A DNA stretch of 64,000 nt, taken from positions 1 to 64,000 of the forward strand of contig JBBKVK010000322.1 in NCBI GenBank assembly GCA_037968395.1, written 5' to 3'. The notes beneath the pieces are model-generated. The model worked only from the letters and a program-made list of their open reading frames with translations. It searched no databases and was not told the origin of the DNA. Shown here one piece after another: positions 1 through 9,189 of the stretch. Within the stretch, counting starts at the first letter, position 1. Each line of letters opens with the position of its first letter. The translations under genes were made by a program, and so were the position numbers. Source of the stretch: JADKBO01 sp037968395. Its GTDB lineage: Bacteria > Bacteroidota > Bacteroidia > Chitinophagales > Saprospiraceae.

Positions 1-171
1 CTAATTAAATTTGAAAGCTATGCTACTGATAACCAATTAACTGATTATTAAAATCAATAAGCACAGAAAATAAAATAACAATAATAAAGATTTGGGGTTT
101 AACTTAAAGTCCTAATTCATTTTTTAGTAAAAAATCATTTTTTCTGAGCATTACAATAACTATATTATATT

Positions 172-179
172 TATATTTG
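172..179 (+). promoter_or_regulatory. -7 box of a candidate promoter for the TlpA-like gene
   Basis: TATATTTG fits the Bacteroidetes -7 consensus TAnnTTTG and lies about 57 bases before the ATG at 236. No clear TTTG is visible 19-20 bases upstream, so only half of the promoter is supported. Confidence 0.45.
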
Positions 180-235
180 CCCCTGAAAATATTTTTAACA
201 TAAAAAATTCATTTTTTAGCAAATTTTATTAACAT

Positions 236-1351
236 ATGAACAGTTCAAAACTGCTTTTATTATTACTATTTATTGTAGCTATTCAGTTTACATCATGCCA
301 AGAACCTAAAGGCACTAATATCTCTGGCGTCATCGAAAATGCAAACGATATGAGCTATTATTTTGAAAAACTAGGTATTAATAACAATAGCACAGAGTCA
401 CTTACTTCAGACAAGCTTGATAACAAAGGTAATTTTAAACTCAATCTACCAAACGGCATCGATGCTGGAGTTTATAGACTAAGGGTTGGAGCTAAAAGTA
501 TCGAATTGGTAAGCAATGGATCAGAAAAAAAGATAGCTGTAAAAGCTAACTTAAACACCATGCAAGATAGAGACTTTACCATAGAAGGATCTCCAATGAC
601 TTCAGAATATTATAACATATTAAATAAAGCAGTAGATCGCACCTATGATGCTGGAAAATTAAAAGAATTAGTTACTTCTACCGATCCAATGTTAGCATAT
701 ATGATTGCTTCAAGGATATTCTCGTTTAGAGATGACTTTGCAGATGTTCACAATACAGTAGCAAAAAGACTAGAAGAATCATATCCAAATCTTTACTTTT
801 TAAGTGATTACAAAAACATTGCTTTACAGTTAGATCAAGCTAGAAACCGAAAAGAAGCAACTGCTAAGATTCAAGTAGGTATGCAAGCGCCAGACATCGT
901 ATTACCTAATACCAAAGGAAAAGAAGTGAAATTATCAGACTATAAAGGTAAAGTGGTATTGATCGATTTTTGGGCTTCTTGGTGTGGGCCCTGTAGAAAA
1001 GCTAACCCTCATGTAGTCGAAGTATACAATAAATATAAGTCTAAAGGATTTGATATATTAAGTGTATCACTTGATGGACTTGATGACAAAACAATGGCTA
1101 GACTAAACAATGACCAAGCTCAAATCAAAATGAATATGGATCGTCAAAAAGAAAGATGGTTAGCTGCAATTCAACAAGACAACCTAACTTGGGACGGACA
1201 CGTAAGTGATCTAAAAAAATGGGACTCTCAGGCAGCATCTCTTTATGGAGTCACTAGTATACCAAAAACATTCTTAATAGATAGAGAAGGAAAAATATCA
1301 GCCGTTGATCCTAGGTTCAACCTTGAGGAAGCAGTTAAAGCTGCTTTATAA
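236..1351 (+). CDS. TlpA-like thioredoxin-fold lipoprotein
   Basis: Probable periplasmic, membrane-anchored thiol-disulfide oxidoreductase of 371 residues. The N-terminus is a lipoprotein signal: a Leu-rich core ending FTSC, with C21 as the lipidated cysteine. Residues about 25-130 look like the beta-rich DUF4369-type domain common in Bacteroidetes TlpA relatives. Residues about 215-371 form an AhpC/TSA-thioredoxin domain with the active site WCGPC (C250 and C253) and a later cis-Pro region (SIPKTFLID). Family members reduce periplasmic disulfides, for example in cytochrome c maturation or the stress response; the partner here is unknown. The gene stands alone and is followed by a strong terminator. 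Confidence is high for the family, low for the substrate. Confidence 0.9.
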   Translation: MNSSKLLLLLLFIVAIQFTSCQEPKGTNISGVIENANDMSYYFEKLGINNNSTESLTSDKLDNKGNFKLNLPNGIDAGVYRLRVGAKSIELVSNGSEKKIAVKANLNTMQDRDFTIEGSPMTSEYYNILNKAVDRTYDAGKLKELVTSTDPMLAYMIASRIFSFRDDFADVHNTVAKRLEESYPNLYFLSDYKNIALQLDQARNRKEATAKIQVGMQAPDIVLPNTKGKEVKLSDYKGKVVLIDFWASWCGPCRKANPHVVEVYNKYKSKGFDILSVSLDGLDDKTMARLNNDQAQIKMNMDRQKERWLAAIQQDNLTWDGHVSDLKKWDSQAASLYGVTSIPKTFLIDREGKISAVDPRFNLEEAVKAAL

Positions 1352-1373
1352 AATCAATTACTTTTTCAGTTCC

Positions 1374-1409
1374 AAACGCTTTTTCAATTGACATTGAAAA
1401 AGCGTTTTT
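1374..1409 (+). terminator. Rho-independent terminator after the TlpA-like gene
   Basis: A perfect 15-bp stem with a TGAC loop and a short T tract begins 22 bases after the stop codon. The remaining gap to lgt (1410-1647) holds nothing I recognise. Confidence 0.9.
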
Positions 1410-1647
1410 AATTGGCTGATGTTTCCTGAATAAATAATCCAAAAAGAATCTTCTCAGTTGGCAACTAGTAATTACTGATTGGAGCATTATCTGTGACGCT
1501 TTGGGTAAGTCACTACTTTGGAAATAAGTATTGAGCCTAAAGAACTATGAAGAAAAAAGTAAGTAAAGAGCCATAATTTGAAGGCATTTCAGCCAGTAAT
1601 AAATTTTATTATGTTATTGTGGGTAAAGTATAGCTAGCCTCAAGTGT

Positions 1648-2871
1648 TTATGGTGCTATTTGGTCGTCTTGTTTCTTTTGTATAAAATAAAGATAAATCA
1701 AACCTACTAATCCTACTAAGACAAAACCAAGTGAAATGTACTGTGCTTGTGACCAATTAAATCCAAAGTAGTTGTACCTTTCGTTTACCCTAATTCCTTC
1801 GATAAAAAATCTTTCGATGCCATTATAAATCATGTACAAACAGAATAATGTACCAGCAATCTTTACTTTTTTGCGTATCATCCATAGGATTGCTAATCCC
1901 ACAAAAGAGGCTATAATTTCATAAATAGGTGTTGGGTACACTCTCGGAGACAATTCATGACAATACCTCATTCCAGATGCCACCTTACATTTTTGCTCTA
2001 TGCTACCAACTGTGGAATTAAAAATTTCAGGATCAACTATAGACATCAATACTCCATCATTATTAACATTATTAGGATAATTATAAGACCAAATCCATTC
2101 AGGTAAAAACCAACCGTTAGGCATTGCAGAGGCGGCTATACCCCAATCTCCATCACCTGCTATTTGACAACCCATTCTACCAACAGCGTATCCTAGCAGA
2201 ATTCCCATGCCTCCTATATCCATCATGTATACAGGTTTGATACCTAATTTTTTCATATACATATACACAAATATAAAGGCTAATATAATACCTCCATATA
2301 CAGTTAATCCACTTCCTGAAAATAACTGCCCAATTGGATCTTTTATGAAATCTGAAAAATTTTCTAAAACACTGAATAACCTTCCACCAGCAACACCACT
2401 TATTGCTGCTAAGAAAACAATATCAACCGTTTTTTCGTGAGGAGAAACCAATCTTTCAACAGGACCAATGTTAGTCTCTTTAGATTTTCTATAATACAAG
2501 TATCCTCCGTATACTGCTCCGATCAAGAGGCCTATTGGCCAATTACCTAATTTAGAAAAAATTACACTTGCCGGATCAGCCTTAAATAGATCAAAATTGT
2601 TAAAAATATAGGGTAATTTAGAAGCCATAAAGGCAGTAATGACACTATTAAGAATAATATCATTAAAAGTAATAATTCCTGACTTGTCAACTAACTTTAT
2701 CTGCTGGACCTTACCTTCTGCTTCTAACCTCTTAAATTCTGACTTTAGTAGAAGGCCACAAGCAAAAAAAGCTAGACCTAACATTAGTCCAAAACTCTTA
2801 AATATTGATGTCCAATTGTCTACTTCAGTACCAAATAGATCATTAAAAAAATAGGATAAATCAGGATACAT
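1648..2871 (-). CDS. lgt: Prolipoprotein diacylglyceryl transferase
   Basis: Transfers diacylglycerol from phosphatidylglycerol to the lipobox cysteine of prolipoproteins in the inner membrane. The 407-residue protein has several hydrophobic spans, the Lgt signature GRMGCQIAGDGDWG (R232 matches the essential Arg of the GRxxN motif) and the late motif ERFFIEGIRVNERY with a second conserved Arg. It is longer than the usual 260-300 residues because of an N-terminal extension and a periplasmic insert, as often seen in Bacteroidetes. The position that is His in the proteobacterial HGG motif is Tyr (Y192, in VYGG). It lies 14 bases after accA, so the two are probably co-transcribed. Lipoproteins in this window (236, 59094) would be its substrates. 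Confidence 0.93.
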   Translation of the reverse strand: MYPDLSYFFNDLFGTEVDNWTSIFKSFGLMLGLAFFACGLLLKSEFKRLEAEGKVQQIKLVDKSGIITFNDIILNSVITAFMASKLPYIFNNFDLFKADPASVIFSKLGNWPIGLLIGAVYGGYLYYRKSKETNIGPVERLVSPHEKTVDIVFLAAISGVAGGRLFSVLENFSDFIKDPIGQLFSGSGLTVYGGIILAFIFVYMYMKKLGIKPVYMMDIGGMGILLGYAVGRMGCQIAGDGDWGIAASAMPNGWFLPEWIWSYNYPNNVNNDGVLMSIVDPEIFNSTVGSIEQKCKVASGMRYCHELSPRVYPTPIYEIIASFVGLAILWMIRKKVKIAGTLFCLYMIYNGIERFFIEGIRVNERYNYFGFNWSQAQYISLGFVLVGLVGLIYLYFIQKKQDDQIAP

Positions 2872-2885
2872 AATTAAAATTTAAA

Positions 2886-3854
2886 TTAAAGATCTTCAGG
2901 TGAAATAATTTCATAAGATCCCATTTTACTGTATTTTTCTATTCGTAAAGCTATTCTTTCATCTGGATCCATATCAATCAATTCGGTCAACTCTTTACGC
3001 ATATGCGTTTTTAATATTTTAACCATTTTCTCTCGATCAGAATGAGCACCGCCTAGTGGTTCTTTAACAATATCATCTATAAGACCATTGGCTAACATGT
3101 TATCCGCAGTTAGTTTTAGAGCATCCGCAGCTATTTCTTTATAATCCCATGTTCTCCATAATATTGTAGAGCAATTTTCAGGTGAGATTACCGAATACCA
3201 AGAGTTTTCTAACATAAAGACTCGATCCCCTACGCCTATACCTAATGCACCACCAGAAGCTCCTTCGCCTATTATATAACATAAAATTGGGACTCTCAGT
3301 TGAGCCATTTCAAATAGGTTTCTTGCTATGGCTTCTGCTTGCCCTCTTTCTTCTGCTTCAAGACCAGGAAAAGCCCCAGGAGTATCAATTAAGCAAACAA
3401 CTGGAATATTAAACCTCTCAGCCATCTTCATTAATCTCAATGCTTTCCTATACCCTTCAGGGTTTGCCATCCCAAAGTTTCTATACTGCCTTAATTTAGT
3501 GTTAACCCCTTTTTGTTGGCCTATGAACATTACAGTTTGACCATTGACTCGACCGAGTCCTCCTACCATTGCCTTGTCGTCACCAAAATATCGATCTCCG
3601 TATAGTTCTACAAATTTACTACACATATTTTCAATATAAAAAAGAGTATACGGCCTTTCAGGATGTCTTGATAATTGTACTTTCTGCCATCCTGACAAGT
3701 TTTGGTATATTTCCTTTTTAGAACTAGCAATTTTTTTTTCCAGTTCTTTAACCTTGTCGCTTATATCTATTACCCCTTCAGCTTCGACTTCCTTCATCTT
3801 TACCAACTGGTCATACAAGCTTTCTAGCTCTTTCTCAAACTCCAAAAACACCAT
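2886..3854 (-). CDS. accA: Acetyl-CoA carboxylase carboxyltransferase subunit alpha
   Basis: Alpha subunit of the carboxyltransferase half of acetyl-CoA carboxylase, which makes malonyl-CoA for fatty-acid synthesis with AccD. The 322-residue form begins MVFLEFEKELESL, which matches the family N-terminus; an in-frame ATG 42 bases upstream would add 14 unlikely residues. An early coiled coil (about residues 3-45) is followed by the crotonase-like core with IDTPGAFPGLEAEERGQ and the oxyanion-type glycine motif GEGASGGALG. The late motif ISPENCSTILW corresponds to the usual SPEGCASILW. It heads the accA-lgt pair. Confidence 0.95.
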   Translation of the reverse strand: MVFLEFEKELESLYDQLVKMKEVEAEGVIDISDKVKELEKKIASSKKEIYQNLSGWQKVQLSRHPERPYTLFYIENMCSKFVELYGDRYFGDDKAMVGGLGRVNGQTVMFIGQQKGVNTKLRQYRNFGMANPEGYRKALRLMKMAERFNIPVVCLIDTPGAFPGLEAEERGQAEAIARNLFEMAQLRVPILCYIIGEGASGGALGIGVGDRVFMLENSWYSVISPENCSTILWRTWDYKEIAADALKLTADNMLANGLIDDIVKEPLGGAHSDREKMVKILKTHMRKELTELIDMDPDERIALRIEKYSKMGSYEIISPEDL

Positions 3855-4176
3855 TATATATAGATTTATATTGAATTCAAAAATCGAAGATAGCAAAAAT
3901 TATTCTTGCTCTTATCTCAAAATTTTAAAAGCTAACATAATAAAATCACATATTATATAAATAATCTATACGTATTATTGTGACCTCAAAGATCATATCC
4001 ATTAGATTTTACGATTTTTACCATTAAATAAAAAATGATGTCAAAACATATTTAAAATGTACATTGATTTATCTATTTGATTCTAAAACTAAAATTTGTA
4101 TTTTTACGAATCGCTTTACAATATTATACTTCTTATTTGTTAAAGCCAAAATAGATTCAAACTCAACAATGAAGAT
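3855..4176. other. Divergent intergenic region between accA and scoA
   Basis: 322 bases, very AT-rich, between divergently transcribed genes. It holds the candidate scoAB promoter at 4076-4106 and must also hold the accA promoter; TATCTTCG on the minus strand near 3890 is a weak candidate. I see no RNA gene or repeat. Confidence 0.5.
4076..4106 (+). promoter_or_regulatory. Candidate scoAB promoter
   Basis: TTTG (4076-4079), 19 bases, then TATTTTTA (4099-4106), one base away from TAnnTTTG. Spacing and both boxes fit the Bacteroidetes sigma consensus. The start codon is 70 bases further on. Confidence 0.55.
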
Positions 4177-4881
4177 ATGAATAAAACATTCAAAAATGCT
4201 GAAGAAGCAATTGGAGGAATCAAAGACAATATGACTTTAATGGTAGGTGGATTTGGACTTTGTGGAATCCCAGAAAATTGTATTTCAGCATTAGTTAATC
4301 TTGGAGTTAAAGGGTTGACTTGCATCTCCAACAACGCTGGTGTAGATGACTTTGGTCTAGGGCTATTACTGCAAAAGAAACAAATTAAGAAAATGATCTC
4401 TTCATATGTTGGTGAGAATGCAGAATTTGAAAGACAAATGTTGAATAATGAACTTGAAGTTGATTTAATACCACAAGGATCATTAGCTGAAAGGTGTCGA
4501 GCAGGTGGGGCTGGAATTCCAGCTTTTTACACTCCAGCTGGATACGGTACAGAAGTCGCAGAAGGTAAGGAAGTGAAACTTTTTAATGGTAAACCTCACA
4601 TTTTAGAATCTGCATTAACTGCTGATTATGCCCTTATCAAAGCATGGAAAGGTGATAAATTTGGTAATTTGATTTTTAAAGGATCTGCTAGAAACTTCAA
4701 TCCAGTCATGGCCATGGCAGGGAAAATCACGATAGTAGAAGTAGAGGAACTTGTAGCACCTGGAGTATTAGATCCAAATTTTGTTCACATTCCTGGAGTG
4801 TTCGTTCAAAGAATTTTTCAAGGTATAAACTACGAAAAGAGAATAGAGCAAAGAACGGTTAGACCAAAAATGAATAATTGA
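4177..4881 (+). CDS. scoA: 3-oxoacid CoA-transferase subunit A
   Basis: Subunit A of a two-subunit succinyl-CoA:3-ketoacid (acetoacetate) CoA-transferase, which moves CoA between succinate and acetoacetate in ketone-body or branched-chain/leucine catabolism. The 234-residue length is typical. The glycine-rich motif VGGFGLCGIPENC near residues 22-34 binds CoA, and GGAGIPAFYTPAGYGT is a family hallmark. The next gene, subunit B, starts after a single base. The physiological acyl donor is inferred from the family; a related acetate:acetoacetate transferase (AtoDA type) cannot be excluded. Confidence 0.92.
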   Translation: MNKTFKNAEEAIGGIKDNMTLMVGGFGLCGIPENCISALVNLGVKGLTCISNNAGVDDFGLGLLLQKKQIKKMISSYVGENAEFERQMLNNELEVDLIPQGSLAERCRAGGAGIPAFYTPAGYGTEVAEGKEVKLFNGKPHILESALTADYALIKAWKGDKFGNLIFKGSARNFNPVMAMAGKITIVEVEELVAPGVLDPNFVHIPGVFVQRIFQGINYEKRIEQRTVRPKMNN

Positions 4882-4882
4882 T

Positions 4883-5536
4883 ATGTTAGATAAAAAAGGA
4901 ATTGCAAAAAGAATTGCCCAAGAATTAAGGGATGGTTGGTATGTAAATTTAGGTATTGGTATCCCAACTCTAGTTGCCAATTATATCCCTACAGATATCA
5001 ATGTTGAGTTTCAGTCTGAAAATGGCATTCTTGGTATGGGTCCATTCCCATTTGAAGGTGAAGAAGATGCAGATATGATCAATGCTGGCAAGCAAACCGT
5101 TACTTTGCTTCCTGGAGCGGCCATATTTGACTCTGCAATGAGCTTTGCAATGATCAGAGGCAAACATATACAATTGACTGTATTGGGAGCTATGGAGGTG
5201 TCTCAAAGTGGGGATATTGCCAATTGGAAAATACCAGGGAAAATGGTCAAAGGAATGGGAGGTGCTATGGACTTAGTGGCATCATCTGACAACATCATTG
5301 TGGCAATGATGCATACCAATAGAGAAGGTGAGTCTAAACTGCTGCCTAACTGCACACTCCCTCTTACAGGTGTAAAATGCGTCAAAAAAGTAGTTACAAA
5401 TTTAGCAGTAATGGATATAACTCCAAATGGTTTTAAACTACTTGAAAGGGCTCCTGGTGTAAGTGTAGAAGAAATTCAGAAAGCTACTGCGGGTAACTTA
5501 ATTATTGAAGGTGATATTCCCGAAATGACATTTTAA
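4883..5536 (+). CDS. scoB: 3-oxoacid CoA-transferase subunit B
   Basis: Catalytic subunit B (217 residues) of the heterodimeric CoA-transferase. It contains the signature SENGILGMGP, whose Glu (E46) forms the covalent glutamyl-CoA thioester in this family. NLGIGIPT near residue 22 and LPGAAIFDSAMSFAMIRG are further family blocks. It begins one base after scoA, so the two are translationally coupled. The M1 peptidase follows 10 bases later and may share the transcript, although no functional link is obvious. Confidence 0.93.
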   Translation: MLDKKGIAKRIAQELRDGWYVNLGIGIPTLVANYIPTDINVEFQSENGILGMGPFPFEGEEDADMINAGKQTVTLLPGAAIFDSAMSFAMIRGKHIQLTVLGAMEVSQSGDIANWKIPGKMVKGMGGAMDLVASSDNIIVAMMHTNREGESKLLPNCTLPLTGVKCVKKVVTNLAVMDITPNGFKLLERAPGVSVEEIQKATAGNLIIEGDIPEMTF

Positions 5537-5546
5537 TTAGATTTTC

Positions 5547-8438
5547 GTGTCAAAAATAAAAATTTCTGTTCTTACCGTATGGCTTTCAATCAATGTCACT
5601 TGCATCTTAGCACAAAGTAGAATAGATTATTTCCAACAAAATGTTTCTTACGATATTGATGCACAAATTAATGAAAACTATCTAAGTGCGACTGCAAATA
5701 TTGCTTATACCAATAATAGTCCCAATAAACTAGATACTATATATTTTCATCTTTGGATGAATGCTTTATCTCACAAAAATACTCCTTTTAGCAATCAACT
5801 ATTAAGTGCTAACGAAAAAGAATTTTACTTTTTTAGAAGTGATGAGCTTGGTGGATATCAAAATATAGCTGTCACTATCAATGAAAATCCAATTGAATTA
5901 AAATATCAACCAAATAGTACTGAAATTGCCTTCATCGTGTTACCCAACTCCATGGGTTCAGCATCTACGATAGAACTTAAGTTCAAATATAAAATTAAGC
6001 TCCCAAAATTGATTACTAGAATGGGGATGAATGACGAATTAACCCAATTAATACATTGGTATCCTCGATTAGCCGTTTATGACCCAGATGGTTGGCATAC
6101 ATTTCATTATCTTGCATGGGGAGAATTCTATGGGGAATATTCTGATTTTAATGTGACTCTTTCTCATAACGATTCTTGCAAAGTAGTTGCTCCATTTATC
6201 CACTCTTATCAAAAAGAAAAAACAGAGATAAAATCTAAAAAAGTAATCGACTGCCCAATAATAATCTATCCGTACAGTAATAAAGTTGTTTCTAACACAG
6301 AAACTAATAATGCTATTAAATACGAAAGTCACTACTTTAAAGATTCAATAATTTGGAAAAAAGCCATACCCATTGCAAAAGAAGTAATCAATTATTATGC
6401 TAAACAGATTGGGCCATTTCCATATAAAGAAATTGTCATCGCACAAGGTCCATCTAACTCAACTAGTGCTATGGAGTACCCCGGATTAATTATCATTAAT
6501 GATATTTCTACCGAAAAAGAATTAGAATACTATATTGCCCATGAATTAGCCCACCAATATTTTTATGCAGCTTTGGGATTCAATGAAAGGGGTGAACCTT
6601 TTATGGATGAAGGGTTGGCAACTTTTTTTGAAGATAAATACACTACTTATAAGTATAATAGCCATTATTATAATGAAAAAGCACCGTCATTCTTGAAAAT
6701 TGAGAAAGATCCTTTGATGATGATGCATGTCTACAGACACCAATTATGTAGACACCAAAATCAATCAATGGCTATATCGGTAAATAAACTTACTTCAATT
6801 AATTACGGACTCAACAGCTATCCAAGAGCAGCATATTTGTTTCAACTAATGGAAAACTATTTAGGTAAAGAGATCTTTAGACAAGCATTGACTTCATATT
6901 ATTTAAGTAGATTAAATAGTCATGTTAACTTGATTGACTTCCTTTCTGAGATGGAGCTTATGACACATCAATCTTTTGAATGGGTAAATTACATTATTGA
7001 GCAAAAAAAAGTAAACTTCACAATAAAAAATACCGAAAACCAATATACCATCACGGCAGATAGAGAGAGTCAATGGCCAGTAACACTTAGATTGTATCTA
7101 CACGATAAAACGATTGATACCACGATTACACTTAGAGGCGGAATATGCAAGTTTTTGCCTCAAACCGAAAGAATAAAAAACATCTCTATAGATCCAAATT
7201 TTATTTATTCAGAGACGAACAGGAAAGACAATAATTTAAAAAGCAATTTAAAAGTATCAGTAATTCCTTTTGTTGGTCAAGATAAAATCAATACTACTGA
7301 AATATATATATTTCCACTTATCAAGTATAATACATCAGATGGAATATTGCCATCACTAGCAATATATAATTCAACATTTCCTTCAAAGAAATTAAAGTGG
7401 CTATTGAATCCATCTTATTCTATTATTAATAAAGAGTTAAATGGTGAAGCTTGGATTAAATATGACTACCTCATAAATAAAACATCTAAAAGTTATATTC
7501 AACCCTCTTTGGGTTTTAAAAAATATACTTTTGAGAAAAATAAAAAATTTGGATACAACCTCAATTATTCAAAATTAGGGGGTAGGTTATCATATATTAC
7601 CAATAACGACCCAAAAGTCCTATCAAATATAAATATTAGCTATGATTATATCAATGAAGAGAGAGCTGTATTCACTTCTTCAGAGATTTATTCATTTGAT
7701 AACATAAGGTTTAGCACTATAAGGTTTGATTATCGATTAGATATTAATAAGTCACCAACAAGCACCAACTTTAGATCAACAATATCCTATTTACCAGAAT
7801 ATCAATCTGGAAGGGATAAAGGAAAATTCGCCCGACTTGATTTAAGTTTGGTCAAACAATTTTATTACCAAAAAACTAAATCGTTTGGTCTCAGACTTTG
7901 GACTGGCTATTTTTTAATGAATAATAAAAGAGCATCCCTCACTTACAACAACCAATTGGTAAGAGGCTCTACGTCACTGATTTATCAAGAAGCAAATGAT
8001 TATGCTTATGATGGCTATTATATAGACAGAAACAATGGCACCTTTAATCAATCAGTCTCAAGTCTAGGTGGTGGATTTAAAACTGTTTTCAATAACAGAA
8101 ATCTAGGCCAATCTAATGATTTAGCCTTTGCCATAAATTTAAAATGTGATTTGCCAATAAAGACATCTAAGTACTTACCTTTAACTGCCTATTTTGATTT
8201 TGGAGGATACTCAACACCTTCTGGTCCAAAAACGAATATTGATTACTTGTTTAGTGGCGGATTATCCTTGACATACTTTAAAGGAGCACTACAAATTCAT
8301 ATACCAATAATTAATTCTGAAGAAATTAATAGAATTTATGTTGAAGAAGGTGGCTTTATTCAAAGAGTTTCGTTTTCAATTGACCTAGCTAAGGTAAATC
8401 CCTGGACAAAATTGGATCACTTAGAATTTCATTATTAA
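5547..8438 (+). CDS. M1-family zinc metallopeptidase with C-terminal barrel-like domain
   Basis: A 963-residue exported protein with a GTG start and a Sec signal peptide of about 22 residues. The peptidase part (about 25-520) has an N-terminal beta-sandwich, the substrate-binding SAMEYPG (equivalent to GAMEN, E310) and the zinc site HELAH (H332, E333, H336) with the third ligand E355 exactly 18 residues further on. Gluzincins of this type are aminopeptidases. From about residue 560 onward the sequence becomes a series of short amphipathic strands rich in Tyr, Asn and Ser with turns, ending in alternating polar and hydrophobic residues, much like an outer-membrane beta-barrel. Surface anchoring of the peptidase is therefore inferred. 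It may be read through from scoAB. Confidence 0.85.
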   Translation: MSKIKISVLTVWLSINVTCILAQSRIDYFQQNVSYDIDAQINENYLSATANIAYTNNSPNKLDTIYFHLWMNALSHKNTPFSNQLLSANEKEFYFFRSDELGGYQNIAVTINENPIELKYQPNSTEIAFIVLPNSMGSASTIELKFKYKIKLPKLITRMGMNDELTQLIHWYPRLAVYDPDGWHTFHYLAWGEFYGEYSDFNVTLSHNDSCKVVAPFIHSYQKEKTEIKSKKVIDCPIIIYPYSNKVVSNTETNNAIKYESHYFKDSIIWKKAIPIAKEVINYYAKQIGPFPYKEIVIAQGPSNSTSAMEYPGLIIINDISTEKELEYYIAHELAHQYFYAALGFNERGEPFMDEGLATFFEDKYTTYKYNSHYYNEKAPSFLKIEKDPLMMMHVYRHQLCRHQNQSMAISVNKLTSINYGLNSYPRAAYLFQLMENYLGKEIFRQALTSYYLSRLNSHVNLIDFLSEMELMTHQSFEWVNYIIEQKKVNFTIKNTENQYTITADRESQWPVTLRLYLHDKTIDTTITLRGGICKFLPQTERIKNISIDPNFIYSETNRKDNNLKSNLKVSVIPFVGQDKINTTEIYIFPLIKYNTSDGILPSLAIYNSTFPSKKLKWLLNPSYSIINKELNGEAWIKYDYLINKTSKSYIQPSLGFKKYTFEKNKKFGYNLNYSKLGGRLSYITNNDPKVLSNINISYDYINEERAVFTSSEIYSFDNIRFSTIRFDYRLDINKSPTSTNFRSTISYLPEYQSGRDKGKFARLDLSLVKQFYYQKTKSFGLRLWTGYFLMNNKRASLTYNNQLVRGSTSLIYQEANDYAYDGYYIDRNNGTFNQSVSSLGGGFKTVFNNRNLGQSNDLAFAINLKCDLPIKTSKYLPLTAYFDFGGYSTPSGPKTNIDYLFSGGLSLTYFKGALQIHIPIINSEEINRIYVEEGGFIQRVSFSIDLAKVNPWTKLDHLEFHY

Positions 8439-8450
8439 TTTTTTATATCT

Positions 8451-8473
8451 ATCCCTATTTTGAAAAATGGGAT
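8451..8473. other. Weak hairpin after the M1 peptidase gene
   Basis: ATCCC, one unpaired base, ATTTT, a GA loop, AAAAT and GGGAT form a 10-bp imperfect stem 13 bases after the stop codon. No T tract follows, so termination is only a guess. Confidence 0.35.
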
Positions 8474-8750
8474 TCACTTTAGTCAAATATTCTCTAAAAT
8501 ACTTGAATTTTACTTAATAACCTATGTCCAGCAAAGTTACAAATTGGATACGTGAGTCAAATTTCTTTAGATTTTATGGCATATATTAATAAAAAGAATA
8601 AATAATATCAAGGCTAAGTAAACCATTTAAACATCTTTTTACTCACAATACTTATTTTAAAGTATTTATACCTTATTGATTACTAGCATATTTTATCATA
8701 TATGTAGATATATTATATTTATTTATATGTATCTTGTATGCGTTTTTGTG
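8474..8750. other. AT-rich spacer before the tandem small-RNA units
   Basis: No gene is visible. AGGCTAAGTAAA at 8611-8622 recurs as AAGCTAAGTAAA at 9096-9107 before the second unit, so the duplicated block may begin here. Confidence 0.4.
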
Positions 8751-8782
8751 ATTGTCTAAGATCTAAACAAAGCTGATATTTG
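8751..8782 (+). promoter_or_regulatory. Candidate promoter of small RNA unit 1
   Basis: ATTG (8751-8754), 20 bases, then GATATTTG (8775-8782), close to TTTG / TAnnTTTG. The stretch TGATATTTGTATTAT is identical before unit 2 (9176-9190), which argues that it is functional. Confidence 0.5.
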
Positions 8783-8787
8783 TATTA

Positions 8788-9013
8788 TGATATTTAAGGA
8801 TAGTAAAAAGATACTATTAAATTTAAATAGAAATGGGACGAGATAAAGCTTATTTAGATATTAAAATCAGATTCGCTTATTTTATTTCAACAATAATTTG
8901 AAATTGAGTTTTGTATTTCTTGGTCGACGAGCAAGACAAATAAATACACTAGATTATAAATGTTCATGGGATTACAATTGAAAATGACTTCCTTGGGGGA
9001 GGAAGTCATTTTT
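8788..9013 (+). ncRNA. Putative small RNA, unit 1 of a tandem pair
   Basis: A predicted transcript of about 225 nt running from a promoter-like box to a strong terminator. It shares three blocks with the unit at 9190-9350: AAATTGAGTTTTGT (8901-8914), a variable hairpin with arms TATTTCTTG and CAAG-AC-AAATA, and GTTCATGGGATTA (8962-8974) leading into the terminator. A short frame starting ATGTTCATG is open here for 23 codons but is stopped after 5 codons in the other copy, so coding is unlikely. I do not recognise an RNA family. It could instead be a leader of the operon at 9457, but it carries its own terminator. Confidence 0.55.
8981..9013 (+). terminator. Rho-independent terminator of small RNA unit 1
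   Basis: A perfect 12-bp stem (AAAATGACTTCC with its complement), loop TTGGGGGA, followed by T residues. Confidence 0.88.
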
Positions 9014-9153
9014 CTAAAATTCCTAACATAAATCTCACATTTTATAAATTATTGAAACATTAAATAGAATGAAAAGTATAAATATATACAGATTAAAGCT
9101 AAGTAAATTTCATATGTTATAATATTATATATAACATTGAGTTGATTTTGTGC

Positions 9154-9184
9154 TTTACTTACCTAAAATAAATGTTGATATTTG
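9154..9184 (+). promoter_or_regulatory. Candidate promoter of small RNA unit 2
   Basis: GATATTTG (9177-9184) lies in the same 15-base context as unit 1. The upstream element TTTA (9154-9157) is 19 bases away and only a partial match to TTTG. Confidence 0.45.
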
Positions 9185-9189
9185 TATTA

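Noticed and set aside
1..171. Possible gene end at the left edge
   Set aside because: All frames are broken by stops and no family motif is visible; it is AT-rich upstream sequence.
8961..9032. Short frame beginning ATGTTCATG in small RNA unit 1, open for 23 codons
   Set aside because: The matching frame in unit 2 is stopped after 5 codons and the sequence runs through the terminator stem, so it is not conserved as protein.
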